Positions 24,495 through 32,218 of a DNA stretch of 34,434 bases are shown one piece after another. Below the pieces are notes generated by a model. The model had not been told where the DNA came from. It ran no database searches and was given only the letters and a program-made list of their open reading frames with translations. Both the position numbers and the translations under genes were made by a program. The stretch is from NCBI GenBank assembly GCA_016901395.1, contig JAEAMQ010000033.1, positions 1-34,434 on the forward strand. Reading direction: 5' to 3'. How positions within the stretch are numbered: the stretch's first letter is position 1; each line of letters begins with the position of its first letter. This stretch comes from Prevotella sp. Its GTDB lineage: Bacteria > Bacteroidota > Bacteroidia > Bacteroidales > Bacteroidaceae.

Positions 24495-26186
24495 TTATGC
24501 CTTGTCGTTGGAGGGTGTGATGAGTTCCGTGGCTTCGGTCCCTCCTATGTTTTTCACTTTCTCCTCAAAAGTGTCGCGGTCGCAGATGGTTCCGTTCTTC
24601 ACGCGGGCGCGATAATTATAGATGGTGTTGACCGAATAGTGCAGGAACTCGGCGATTTTGCTGGAATCGTCGATGCCTAAACGTATGAGTGCGAAGATAC
24701 GGATAGTGGTGTTGAGTCGTAACTTGTCTGACAAGACCACGCGTTCTTCCGGACGCAGCATGGCATTGAAGGCATCGACAAAATTAGGAAATAGGTGAAG
24801 GAATGCAGAATCGAAGTTGGCATAGAGCTCATCAAGCTCCTGGTCTTTGAACTGTGAGGAATGGGTGAGGTCGTGAAGCTCGTTATACTGGTGGTTCTTG
24901 ACCAGCCTGTTTACTTTCCTCCGGAAGTCATCGAGGCGGTCCACATAGCTTGAGCACAGTCTCATAAATCGTCCTACATATTCCTCTTTTACCCGGTTGG
25001 CATCCAGAAGTTTCCCGTTGGATGCCTTCAGCTGGTGGTTCAGCTCTGACAATTGCGTGTTCAGATCAAAGAGTTTGTCGTTCGACTTGGAGAGGTTGTC
25101 CCGTGCGTCGGCCAGTCGTCTGCGTTGGCGGTTTACATAGAAAAGCGACGCAAGCAGCAACAGGGCCATCACGCTGATAATGCCTAAGGTCAGCATCAGC
25201 TGATGAAAGTTGTGTTCGCTCTCTGCCTTATACTGGCGAGCGATGGCAGCCAACAGTGGCGAAATCTGTGTCATGCGTTGGCGTGAGCCGAACTTTGCGG
25301 CACAGTCACTCATAAAGCTGATATATCTGTAGGCGCGGTCCACATCTCCCATGACCATCAGCTGATTGGCCATCTCCCACATCGACCCCTGATCCATCAC
25401 ACCGTTGCGTATGTCGGTCAGTACCGATTCTGCCAGCCAACGCATCATGCGAGTGGTATCGTTCACATTCTTGTATTCCAAATACCGGTACATGGCTACC
25501 AAAGCATAAGGATGTGTCCCGCGTTTCACATGACGTAACCACTCATCGTTGACCGACATAGACTCCTGATAGCGTTTGGCATTCATCAGTTCTAACTCAA
25601 GCGTCTGCATCCGATTGTTGTCCCATTTGGGCAAGACGGCAAGCATATGGCGCCGGTACAGTGCCGATTTGTCACCATAGAATTTACGCATATCATCCAG
25701 TCTCGTATAGTAGGCAAGCTCACCATAGACATGGGTGTAAGCGAAATAATACACTCCCAAGGATGCTCCTTTGAGCTGTGAGGCATCGATTCTCTCAAGC
25801 ACGGCCAGCGATTCGTCATACATTCCGGTGTTGCTGCATCTCAATGCAAGCCAAGCCCGGCACTCGTCGGCCTTGTCAAACCATTTCATGCGAGTGGCTG
25901 TTGAGATGCATTGGTTGAGGAAAAAGATTGCAGAATCATTGATAAAGGGCTTGTATTCCTCATATAGGCGGAAGCTTACATCATATCGGATACCATCCGT
26001 TGCTGCTTCCGCATATTGGCTGCGCAAGAGTGAAATACGTTGATTGCGCTTGTTGACGTATGTCTGTGAACTGTCAATGGACCGGTCTATCTCTGTCAGA
26101 AGAGATTTGAAAGGCCGTTCCTGTGCATGTAGTGATAAAGGCAGTAGTCCGCAAATCAAATGGACAATAAGACGATAACAGGTCAT
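24495..26186 (-). CDS. SusR-like membrane-anchored transcriptional regulator (DUF6377 type)
   Basis: The protein has 563 residues. A signal sequence (about 1-22) is followed by a periplasmic helical, TPR-like sensor region with many short repeats (about 25-325), one membrane helix at about 327-350 (LGIISVMALLLLASLFYV), a coiled coil (about 355-400; LSKSNDKLFDLNTQLSELNHQL), and a cytoplasmic C-terminal region with a LuxR-like helix-turn-helix at about 505-530 (SSKIAEFLHYSVNTIYNYR). This is the layout of SusR, the regulator of the Bacteroides starch system, and of DUF6377 proteins. It has no kinase domain; a periplasmic sugar signal would act directly on the DNA-binding part. It lies downstream of GH3, convergent to the glucan operon, and has its own promoter. 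It probably controls the glucan PUL, though its target site is unknown. Confidence 0.85.
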   Translation of the reverse strand: MTCYRLIVHLICGLLPLSLHAQERPFKSLLTEIDRSIDSSQTYVNKRNQRISLLRSQYAEAATDGIRYDVSFRLYEEYKPFINDSAIFFLNQCISTATRMKWFDKADECRAWLALRCSNTGMYDESLAVLERIDASQLKGASLGVYYFAYTHVYGELAYYTRLDDMRKFYGDKSALYRRHMLAVLPKWDNNRMQTLELELMNAKRYQESMSVNDEWLRHVKRGTHPYALVAMYRYLEYKNVNDTTRMMRWLAESVLTDIRNGVMDQGSMWEMANQLMVMGDVDRAYRYISFMSDCAAKFGSRQRMTQISPLLAAIARQYKAESEHNFHQLMLTLGIISVMALLLLASLFYVNRQRRRLADARDNLSKSNDKLFDLNTQLSELNHQLKASNGKLLDANRVKEEYVGRFMRLCSSYVDRLDDFRRKVNRLVKNHQYNELHDLTHSSQFKDQELDELYANFDSAFLHLFPNFVDAFNAMLRPEERVVLSDKLRLNTTIRIFALIRLGIDDSSKIAEFLHYSVNTIYNYRARVKNGTICDRDTFEEKVKNIGGTEATELITPSNDKA

Positions 26187-26211
26187 TTCGGTATAAAGGT
26201 TTTCTCAAACA

Positions 26212-26243
26212 CAAAGATACGTCTTTTTCTACGACTCCGCAAA
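26212..26243 (-). promoter_or_regulatory. Promoter of the SusR-like regulator gene
   Basis: On the minus strand TTTG (26243-26240) is followed after exactly 20 bp by TATCTTTG (26219-26212), a full match to the Bacteroidetes promoter pattern. It lies 25 bp before the ATG, so the regulator can be expressed independently of GH3. Confidence 0.72.
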
Positions 26244-26369
26244 GTGTTACCGAAATATTTCTTTGTAATTGATTTTGTAAACAGGAGAAAAGGAATTGGA
26301 CGTTACGGGCCACCCTGTCGGCTCTCTCTTATTTTTATTGCCGCGACGGGGTAGTCTCCTATTCTTCAG

Positions 26370-26401
26370 ATAACGCCCAACCTGAAGGGGGCGGGCGTCA
26401 T
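26370..26401 (-). terminator. Hairpin after GH3, possible terminator
   Basis: Just after the GH3 stop the minus strand forms a 9-bp stem (ATGACGCCC at 26401-26393 with GGGCGTTAT at 26378-26370, one G-U). There is no T-run, so it may only slow transcription or protect the 3' end of the message. The rest of the 221-bp gap before the regulator contains only the regulator promoter. Confidence 0.4.
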
Positions 26402-26407
26402 CTTGAA

Positions 26408-28714
26408 TCATTTCAGCGTAAAGCTTTTTCTCAGTGGGAGGTTGTCTGAGGCGTTGCCCACCAGCAGCGTGAACGTGCCGGGCTCTGCCTTCCAGGCATG
26501 GGAGGCCTCGTCGTAGAAGCTCAGTGCGTCGCGGCCGATGGTGATGGTCACGTCATGTTGCTCGCCCGGTTGCAGGTTCACCTTGGCAAAGCCTTTCAAC
26601 TCCTTGTAAGGGCGGTCGACCGACGACTTGTCGTCGTGCACATAGAGTTGCACCACCTCGGCTCCCTTGCGCGCACCGGCATTTCTCACTGTCACCGTCA
26701 CGCGCAGGCTGTCGTCGGCGGTCATCGCCGGTTTGTCCAGCCGTAGGTTGGATATCTGAAACTGCGTGTAGCTCAGTCCGTGGCCGAAGGCAAACGTCGG
26801 ACGGGTCTTCTGTTTGTCGGCCCAGCGATAGCCCACATAGATGCCTTCCTTGTATTCCTCGTCAATAATCTGGTGGCCTTCGCGCCATGTTCCGGGATAG
26901 GTACCTAAGGCATGGGCACCCACATCGTTGAGGCTTGCGGGCCAGGTGAAGGGCAGTTTGCCCGACGGATTGACATCGCCCGTGAGCACGTCGGCCAGCG
27001 CATGACCGGCCTCAGAACCGATATACCATCCCTGCACGATGGCGGGCACGCGGTCTTTCCAAGGCATTGCCACGGCGTTGCCCGAGATATTGACAAACAC
27101 CACGTTCCTGTTCACCTTGACCAGAGCCTCCACCAGCCCGTCCTGACCGTAGGGCATGCCATAGCTTTTGCGGTCGTGGCCCTCGCAATCCTGATAATCG
27201 CTCTTGTTCAGTCCGCCGAAAACGATCACGTAGTCGGCTCCTCTGGCCTTGGCCACGGCATCGCCGATGAGCTGCTGCGCACTGCGGTGGTCGGCCAGAT
27301 GCTGTCCGGTGCTCACACCGTCAAACACGGTCGTGGTGTCGCCCACATAGCCGCGCTCATAGTCCACCATTGCCAGACCAGCGAGCCGCTGGCACAACCC
27401 GTCGAGCGGAGAGACCTCACGCTGCACCTTCAGCGACGAGGAGCCGCCGCCCACGGTCATCATCTTGATGGCGTTCTCGCCCACCACGAGGATGCGGGGC
27501 TGGGCCTTTGTCGGACTGGTCTGACCAGTCTGACTTATCCGACCGGTCTGACCAATCAGCGTTCCTCCAAAGAGAGGCAGGAGGTTACCCTTGTTTTGCA
27601 ACAGCACGATGCCCTCGCCCGCAATGTCGCGGGCCGTCTGATAATGGTCGTCGGAGCAGAGGAAGCCGCGGTTGGCATGCGGTGCCATCGTTGTGCGGTA
27701 GTAGAGACGCAGCACGCGGCGCACCTTCTCGTTGAGTTCACGCTCGGTGTAGCGGCCGTCGCGGATGAGCTGCTTGTAGGCCTCGGCCATGTAATAGCTG
27801 TCGTAGGCATTGGTCTTGCCCATGCGCAGACCGTCGGTCCAGGTACCAAACTCCATGTCGAGGCCGTTGGTGATGGCCTGTGGCGTGTCGTGGGCACCGC
27901 CCCAGTCGCTCACCACCACGCCGTCGTAGTTCCAGTCTCGTTTGAGTATCTGGTTGAGCAGGATGTCGTTGTGACAGTTGTGCTGGTCCTTGTAGAGGTT
28001 GTAAGCCCCCATGAGTCCCCAGGTGTGGGCTTTCTCCACGGCGGCGCGGAAGGCCGGCAGATAGATTTCGTGGAGCGCGCGGTCGCTCACGATGACGTTC
28101 ACCTGATGGCGGTATTCCTCATCGTTGTTCATCGCATAGTGTTTTACACAGGCCGCCACCCCGTTTTGCTGCAGCCCTATAATATAAGGTACGACCATTG
28201 TCGAGGTGAGCCACGGGTCCTCGCCCATGTATTCGAAGTTGCGCCCGTTGAGCGGTGTGCGGTAGATGTTCACGCCCGGACCGAGGATCATGTTCTTGCC
28301 ACGGTAGAGCGCCTCCTCGCCGAGGCTGTGGCCATAGCGTTGGGCCAGCGTGGGATTCCATGTGGCGGCGAGGCAGGTCAGTGCGGGGAACGCCACACAG
28401 GAGTCGTTGGTCTGTCCGGCCTGCAACCATTCGTCCCAGAGCACGTCGGGGCGCACGCCGTGAGGACCGTCGTCGGTCCAGAAGTCGGGCAGGCCGAGAC
28501 GCTTCACGCCCGGTGCCGAGAATTTGCTCTGGGCATGGATCACGGCAATCTTCTCGTTGAGCGTCATGCGGCTCAGTGCGTCCTCCACGCGCTGCTCCAC
28601 CGGTTTCGACGGGTCGAGATAGACGGGCAGGGCGCTCTGTGCGCACAGGGGCATACTGGTCGTGCCGCTCAGCAGCAGCGATGTGATAATGATTCTTGAG
28701 AGTGGATGTTTCAT
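26408..28714 (-). CDS. GH3 beta-glucosidase, secreted
   Basis: The protein has 768 residues with a signal peptide ending near PLCAQ (about 26). The N-terminal GH3 barrel (about 35-360) contains FWTDDGPHGVRPDV, GPGVNIYRTPLNGRNFEYMGEDP, CVKHYAMNNDE, and VVVSDWGGAHD with nucleophile Asp270. The alpha/beta domain (about 365-600) contains GIVLLQNKGNLLPL, ILVVGENA and DCEGHDRKSYGMPYGQ with probable acid/base Glu511. A C-terminal fibronectin-III-like domain (about 680-768) contains VTVRNAGARKGAEVVQLYV and LKGFAKVNLQPGEQ. It would remove glucose from the non-reducing ends of beta-gluco-oligosaccharides, probably in the periplasm. Between NLLPL and ILVVGE is an insertion of about 20 residues (GQTGRISQTGQTSP) encoded by a 9-bp tandem repeat. 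It has its own promoter. Confidence 0.93.
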   Translation of the reverse strand: MKHPLSRIIITSLLLSGTTSMPLCAQSALPVYLDPSKPVEQRVEDALSRMTLNEKIAVIHAQSKFSAPGVKRLGLPDFWTDDGPHGVRPDVLWDEWLQAGQTNDSCVAFPALTCLAATWNPTLAQRYGHSLGEEALYRGKNMILGPGVNIYRTPLNGRNFEYMGEDPWLTSTMVVPYIIGLQQNGVAACVKHYAMNNDEEYRHQVNVIVSDRALHEIYLPAFRAAVEKAHTWGLMGAYNLYKDQHNCHNDILLNQILKRDWNYDGVVVSDWGGAHDTPQAITNGLDMEFGTWTDGLRMGKTNAYDSYYMAEAYKQLIRDGRYTERELNEKVRRVLRLYYRTTMAPHANRGFLCSDDHYQTARDIAGEGIVLLQNKGNLLPLFGGTLIGQTGRISQTGQTSPTKAQPRILVVGENAIKMMTVGGGSSSLKVQREVSPLDGLCQRLAGLAMVDYERGYVGDTTTVFDGVSTGQHLADHRSAQQLIGDAVAKARGADYVIVFGGLNKSDYQDCEGHDRKSYGMPYGQDGLVEALVKVNRNVVFVNISGNAVAMPWKDRVPAIVQGWYIGSEAGHALADVLTGDVNPSGKLPFTWPASLNDVGAHALGTYPGTWREGHQIIDEEYKEGIYVGYRWADKQKTRPTFAFGHGLSYTQFQISNLRLDKPAMTADDSLRVTVTVRNAGARKGAEVVQLYVHDDKSSVDRPYKELKGFAKVNLQPGEQHDVTITIGRDALSFYDEASHAWKAEPGTFTLLVGNASDNLPLRKSFTLK
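27513..27557. repeat. 9-bp tandem repeat within the GH3 gene
   Basis: Five consecutive 9-base units read on the plus strand GGACTGGTC, TGACCAGTC, TGACTTATC, CGACCGGTC, TGACCAATC, with a common pattern nGACnnnTC. Because 9 is a multiple of 3 the GH3 frame is kept, and the repeat encodes Gly/Ser-Gln-Thr-like triplets at about residues 386-401, in the loop between the two GH3 domains. Confidence 0.7.
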
Positions 28715-28736
28715 AGGTTTATGACATTTAACTATT

Positions 28737-28767
28737 CAAAATTAGGGAAAAAGATTGTCAGCCACAA
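28737..28767 (-). promoter_or_regulatory. Promoter of GH3
   Basis: On the minus strand TTG (28767-28765) is followed after 20 bp by TAATTTTG (28744-28737), a full match to the Bacteroidetes pattern, 22 bp before the GH3 ATG. Confidence 0.68.
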
Positions 28768-28843
28768 TGTGAAATGGCAATAAAGTGGAGTGTCTGTCTT
28801 GTGGGTTTGAAGCAATGTTTTGATACTTAGTGATTTGCGGTTT

Positions 28844-28907
28844 CCCCATGATGGCTAAAAAGTGGAGTTTCGGGGGGATGTTTTTTCCCCTTGTTTCAGC
28901 CATTGGG
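28844..28907. other. Large intergenic hairpin upstream of GH3
   Basis: CCCCATGATGGCT near 28844-28856 can pair with AGCCATTGGGG at 28898-28907 and just before, and an inner stem pairs GGGG around 28873 with CCCC at 28887-28890. It is on the upstream side of the GH3 promoter. No gene is seen in 28770-29045; a minus-strand open frame here starts inside the 385-bp element and is probably incidental. Function unknown. Confidence 0.35.
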
Positions 28908-29045
28908 GATATGTTTCCCACCATTATGTTTGTTGGCCGCATGGGTTCTGTAGCAGAAAAAACTTCGGGAAGTTGGTGTGTAACCCGATAGTAGACGGTA
29001 TAGGATTTCTTTTGAGCATCCCTTCTGCCGAATATGAAAAAACTT

Positions 29046-29430
29046 GTTGAAAGAATTTGAAGAAAGCCTCTCGAATCAGGGCACTCGGAGTTATGAGTGC
29101 ACGACAAGACGAAAAATAACGAAAAATGAGGCTGAGATTAAACGGTTGATAGTCAGCATCTTGTAATATGTTGACAAATCATCGCTTTGCGATTACTATC
29201 TAATCGCATGACGAATACTATCTAATCGCATGACGAATACTATCTAATCGCACGATGATTTGGGTCTTGTGGCAGAGCAAAAAAGCCCAAAAACATGCAA
29301 AAGAGCACGTTTTGACCCCTCCGTAAGGGTAAAAGGCCGCTTCGATTTCACCTTCGGATGGTGAAAATGACGTTTTTTCTGTCTCCCGTGAAAATAAAAA
29401 AGCATACGTTTTTGATGAAAAAACAGGACA
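29046..29430 (+). repeat. 385-bp intergenic repeat element, copy B
   Basis: This is the second copy of the element at 15918-16302, same length and orientation. Its core has three well-kept 22-bp units: CTATCTAATCGCA occurs at 29196, 29218 and 29240, and the first is part of the perfect stem-loop GCGATTA-CTATC-TAATCGC (29189-29207). Flanking blocks such as CTTGTAATAT-TTGACAAATC, CCGTAAGGG and TCCCGTGAAAATAA align with copy A. As in copy A it sits in a long gap in front of a plus-strand gene, 180 bp upstream of a TATATTTG box. The remaining gap (29431-29610) shows nothing recognisable. Confidence 0.75.
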
Positions 29431-29610
29431 ATTCGAGAGCGTCGTTTCTTTTCTCCTACCTCTGCATGGCCATCTTGGAGTGTTCCAACGTGGGGGTGGG
29501 AAAGATGATGCCACATGACAACTCCCTCCACAGAGTGCTCCTGATGGTTACGTTCCATGCAATAATACGTTAAATATGCTTGAAAGGCTATGGAGTTAAA
29601 TGTTTTTACT

Positions 29611-29618
29611 TATATTTG
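29611..29618 (+). promoter_or_regulatory. -7 box of the polyphosphate kinase gene
   Basis: TATATTTG matches TAnnTTTG. The message would begin close to a 7-bp stem-loop (TATGATG at 29624-29630, CATCATA at 29638-29644), and the leader to the ATG at 29697 is about 75 bases. No TTG is visible at -33. Confidence 0.55.
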
Positions 29619-29696
29619 CAAAGTATGATGGTGACAGCATCATATTGACAATGTGTGAAAGCTAATGAAACTCCAACTTTTACAAACAGTAGCATC

Positions 29697-30620
29697 ATGA
29701 AGAAAGAATTATTGAAGAAACTGACGGCTGAGCCGGGCAAGAAGCACCAGGTGAGCGACTTCGACGCGGACTACACCGCCGACATGAAGAAGGACGACGC
29801 GGCTGATGAACTGATCAAAAACATCGAGACCATGTCGCTCTTGCAGGACGAGTTGTATGCCTTTGACCGCTATGCCGTACTCATCGTGTTTCAGGCAATG
29901 GACGCGGCGGGCAAGGACGGCACCATCAAGCACGTCATGTCGGGCATCAATCCGCAGGGCTGTCAGGTGTTCTCGTTCAAGCGTCCGTCGTCGGAGGAAC
30001 TCGACCACGGCTATCTCTGGCGCATCCAGAAGAACGTGCCCGAGCGCGGTCGCATCGGCATCTTCAACCGCTCGCACTACGAGGACGTGCTGGTGAGCCG
30101 TGTGCATCCCGAGATTTTGACCGGTTCGCAGATACCCGGCGTGAAGAGCGTGAAGGACGTAAACGAGAAGTTCTGGGAGAAACGCTATCGCCAGATCAAC
30201 GATTTCGAGCGTTACCTCACCGAGAGCGGCACCATCGTCATCAAGTTTTTCCTCAATGTGTCGAAAGACGAACAGCGCAAGCGGTTCCTGAAACGCCTCG
30301 ACGACAAGGACAAAAACTGGAAATTCTCGGCCGCCGACCTCAAGGAGCGCGAGAGTTGGGACAAATATATGGATGCCTACTCGAAGATGCTCTCCAAGAC
30401 TTCGACCGACTACGCCCCGTGGTATGTCATCCCCGCCGACCACAAATGGTTCATGCGCTATGCCGTGGGACAGATCATCAACCACCGTCTGGAGGAACTC
30501 AAGATGAGTTATCCGAAGCTCGATAAGGACGCCGAGGCCCAGCTGAAGGCCTGTAAGGAGCAGCTCCTGCAGGAGGGTGGCGATGTGAAGGCTGAGAAGA
30601 AGGCAGAGAAAGCCGAATGA
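29697..30620 (+). CDS. ppk2: Polyphosphate kinase 2 family protein
   Basis: The protein has 307 residues from ATG 29697. An in-frame GTG at 29655 would add 14 residues that do not look like the family, so the ATG is preferred. The single PPK2 domain shows the Walker A segment FQAMDAAGKDGTIKHVMSG, the FSFKRPSSEELDHGYLWR region, the Walker B-like FNRSHYEDVLVSRVHPE, the lid region FFLNVSKDEQRKRFLKRLDD, and DYAPWYVIPADHKWF-MRYAV. Length and motifs fit one-domain PPK2 enzymes, which transfer phosphate between polyphosphate and nucleotides; the class cannot be fixed by eye. The C-terminus is a short Lys/Glu/Ala-rich tail. It is the first gene after element B and is followed by a long inverted repeat. 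Confidence 0.93.
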   Translation: MKKELLKKLTAEPGKKHQVSDFDADYTADMKKDDAADELIKNIETMSLLQDELYAFDRYAVLIVFQAMDAAGKDGTIKHVMSGINPQGCQVFSFKRPSSEELDHGYLWRIQKNVPERGRIGIFNRSHYEDVLVSRVHPEILTGSQIPGVKSVKDVNEKFWEKRYRQINDFERYLTESGTIVIKFFLNVSKDEQRKRFLKRLDDKDKNWKFSAADLKERESWDKYMDAYSKMLSKTSTDYAPWYVIPADHKWFMRYAVGQIINHRLEELKMSYPKLDKDAEAQLKACKEQLLQEGGDVKAEKKAEKAE

Positions 30621-30631
30621 CTCATGCCCCT

Positions 30632-30714
30632 ATCGGTGAAGATTGCTGGCCAGACATCCGTCTGATCAATCAGACAGACGCACAGGTTTGGTCAGCAACT
30701 TTCACCGATTTTAT
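30632..30714 (+). terminator. Long imperfect inverted repeat after ppk2, probable terminator
   Basis: Arms of 24 bases (30632-30655 and 30686-30709; ATCGGTGAA at the left end, TTCACCGAT at the right) pair with few mismatches. Between them is a second stem, GTCTGAT/ATCAGAC (30660-30675). TTTTAT follows directly. The shape is a branched hairpin that could end ppk2 transcription; it is longer than an ordinary terminator. Confidence 0.55.
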
Positions 30715-30749
30715 ACCTCATTCGATCATTAATCCTTTAAAAACACAAT

Positions 30750-31817
30750 ATGAAAAGACTTTTATTTCTTCTGTTGACCGTATTGGTCACAGTCGTTGCG
30801 TGGGCCCAGGCTGTGCCCACCCATGTGAGCGGACACTTGGACGGGGTGGGCGACACCATCATCTTTGAGCACAACGACAACAGCATGGAGCAGGGCATCA
30901 CCGTAGACAGCACGGTCACGAAGAACGGTTCGTTTGAATTTACGGTGAATATTGAGCATCCGGCCATGTTGTTGTTCACCGATGTGGAGCATAGTAAATC
31001 TGATAATCTGGTGTTTCAGGGGGTATGTTTCATTATTGTCCCCGGTGAGGACGCCGTGGTGACGGGTACGCTTATCGACTTCAAGGTGGGCGGCAGCAAG
31101 ATTTATGAGCGTGTCACCGAGGTACAGGCACCGATGGTTCAGCTCTTCAAAGGCTACGGACCGGAGAAATTCGACTCCCTCAGACAAATTTATAGTGACC
31201 ACTGTCTCGATTATATCAAGGCCCATCCCGACGACGAGGCGGGCGTGCTGCTGGCTGGAGGAATCACTGACGATGCTTTCAACGAGGCTTTGACCGTGCT
31301 CACGCCTACGGTGCGGGAGGGTAGGCTGGCCTCTATTATAGAAAACCGGAAGAAGCAAATGGAGATGAGTGCCGCTGCGGAAAAGGCTGCAGCGAAGGTC
31401 GGCGAGGGCACAATGGCGCCCGATTTCACCCTGACCACCATCGACGGCAAGCCGTTGCAGCTCTCCAAGCTGCGTGGAAAATATGTGGTGCTCGATTTCT
31501 GGGGCACCTGGTGTGCCCCGTGCATGAGCGGAATGCCCGCCATGAAAGCGTGCTATGAGAAGCACAAGGGGCAATTTGAGATGGTGAGCATCGACTGCTA
31601 TGATGACGAGCAAAAGTGGAAGGACACCGTGGCCAAGCTCGGTCTGGCATGGACGCAGGTGCGCGATGGTAACGAAACGGAGCTGGTGACGAGCCTCTAT
31701 GCCGTGAGCGGTTTCCCCACCAAGATTGTGATAGACCCCAATGGGCAGATCATCAGCCGCACGACAGGCGAGGATCCCGAGTTTTACAAGTTGCTCGACG
31801 AGGTGCTGGGCAAGTGA
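30750..31817 (+). CDS. DUF4369/TlpA-like thioredoxin-fold protein, secreted
   Basis: The protein has 355 residues, with a signal peptide ending near VAWAQ (about 20). The N-terminal part (about 25-120) resembles DUF4369, a beta-rich domain common in Bacteroidetes periplasmic thioredoxins (HVSGHLDGVGDTIIFEH; NGSFEFTVNIEHPAMLLF). A helical linker follows (about 130-215). The C-terminal thioredoxin/AhpC-TSA domain (about 220-355) has APDFTLTTIDGKPLQLSKLRGKYVVLDFWGTWCAPC with the CAPC redox pair and the cis-proline segment SGFPTKIVIDPNG. It probably reduces disulfides of envelope proteins; the substrate is unknown. It lies 129 bp after ppk2 beyond the inverted repeat. I saw no clear promoter of its own. 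Confidence 0.9.
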   Translation: MKRLLFLLLTVLVTVVAWAQAVPTHVSGHLDGVGDTIIFEHNDNSMEQGITVDSTVTKNGSFEFTVNIEHPAMLLFTDVEHSKSDNLVFQGVCFIIVPGEDAVVTGTLIDFKVGGSKIYERVTEVQAPMVQLFKGYGPEKFDSLRQIYSDHCLDYIKAHPDDEAGVLLAGGITDDAFNEALTVLTPTVREGRLASIIENRKKQMEMSAAAEKAAAKVGEGTMAPDFTLTTIDGKPLQLSKLRGKYVVLDFWGTWCAPCMSGMPAMKACYEKHKGQFEMVSIDCYDDEQKWKDTVAKLGLAWTQVRDGNETELVTSLYAVSGFPTKIVIDPNGQIISRTTGEDPEFYKLLDEVLGK

Positions 31818-31852
31818 AACAAGATGCCTTGACATCTGAATGACCCCACATA

Positions 31853-31914
31853 GGGGGCTGAAAAGTTCAATGTTGCCTATTCAACGTTGAAAGTTTCAGC
31901 CTCCTGCTTTTTTC
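31853..31914 (+). terminator. Terminator of the thioredoxin-like gene
   Basis: Beyond the stop codon GGGGGCTGAAA and an inner segment ending AATGTTG pair with CAACGTT and TTTCAGCCTCC around a 6-base loop (31876-31881); only a two-base internal mismatch interrupts the stem. A T-run (CTTTTTTCC) follows. Confidence 0.88.
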
Positions 31915-32150
31915 CTTCGACACATTTTCATGGCGCAAGCATCCTTTTACGCCACAGTCTGTATTCCCTTTTATGTTTTTCATCCTATGAAGAAGTCATG
32001 TGTGACGTGGTTTCTTGGAGAAGCATTCATGGAGGACATGAGTTCTTTTTTGTTTGTTAATTGGCTTGATGACAAAGGTTTATAGGGTGTTTTATGATGG
32101 AGAATGTGCGAGATTGGTGTGTTAAATAAATATAATTTAGTATTATTATA

Positions 32151-32193
32151 TAGTACATTGTATTGCAAGGTACTAATATTTTGCCTATATTTG
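32151..32193 (+). promoter_or_regulatory. padR promoter with overlapping palindromic operator
   Basis: TTG (32163-32165) and TATATTTG (32186-32193) are separated by exactly 20 bp, a full Bacteroidetes promoter. An inverted repeat, TAGTACATTG (32151-32160) and CAAGGTACTA (32166-32175) with 9 of 10 positions complementary, covers the -33 region. That fits autorepression by the PadR protein encoded next. The gap 31915-32150 has no other feature I can support. Confidence 0.6.
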
Positions 32194-32218
32194 TCACATC
32201 ATACCAAAAAGAGTAGAC

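Noticed and set aside
26912..28699. 595-residue open frame on the plus strand opposite GH3
   Set aside because: The minus strand encodes a complete GH3 with catalytic motifs and a good promoter. The antisense frame has no domain and is a by-product of GC-rich third positions.
28742..29107. 121-residue minus-strand frame upstream of GH3
   Set aside because: It begins in the repeat element and runs into the hairpin region; a similar short stretch in copy A (15791-16081) follows simply from DNA similarity. Protein coding is possible but there is no sign of translation.
30762..31835. 357-residue open frame opposite the thioredoxin-like gene
   Set aside because: The plus strand has a signal peptide and a CAPC thioredoxin motif; the antisense frame has neither domain nor promoter.
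31980..32168. 62-residue minus-strand frame upstream of padR
   Set aside because: It lies in AT-rich sequence over the padR promoter, with no recognisable domain.
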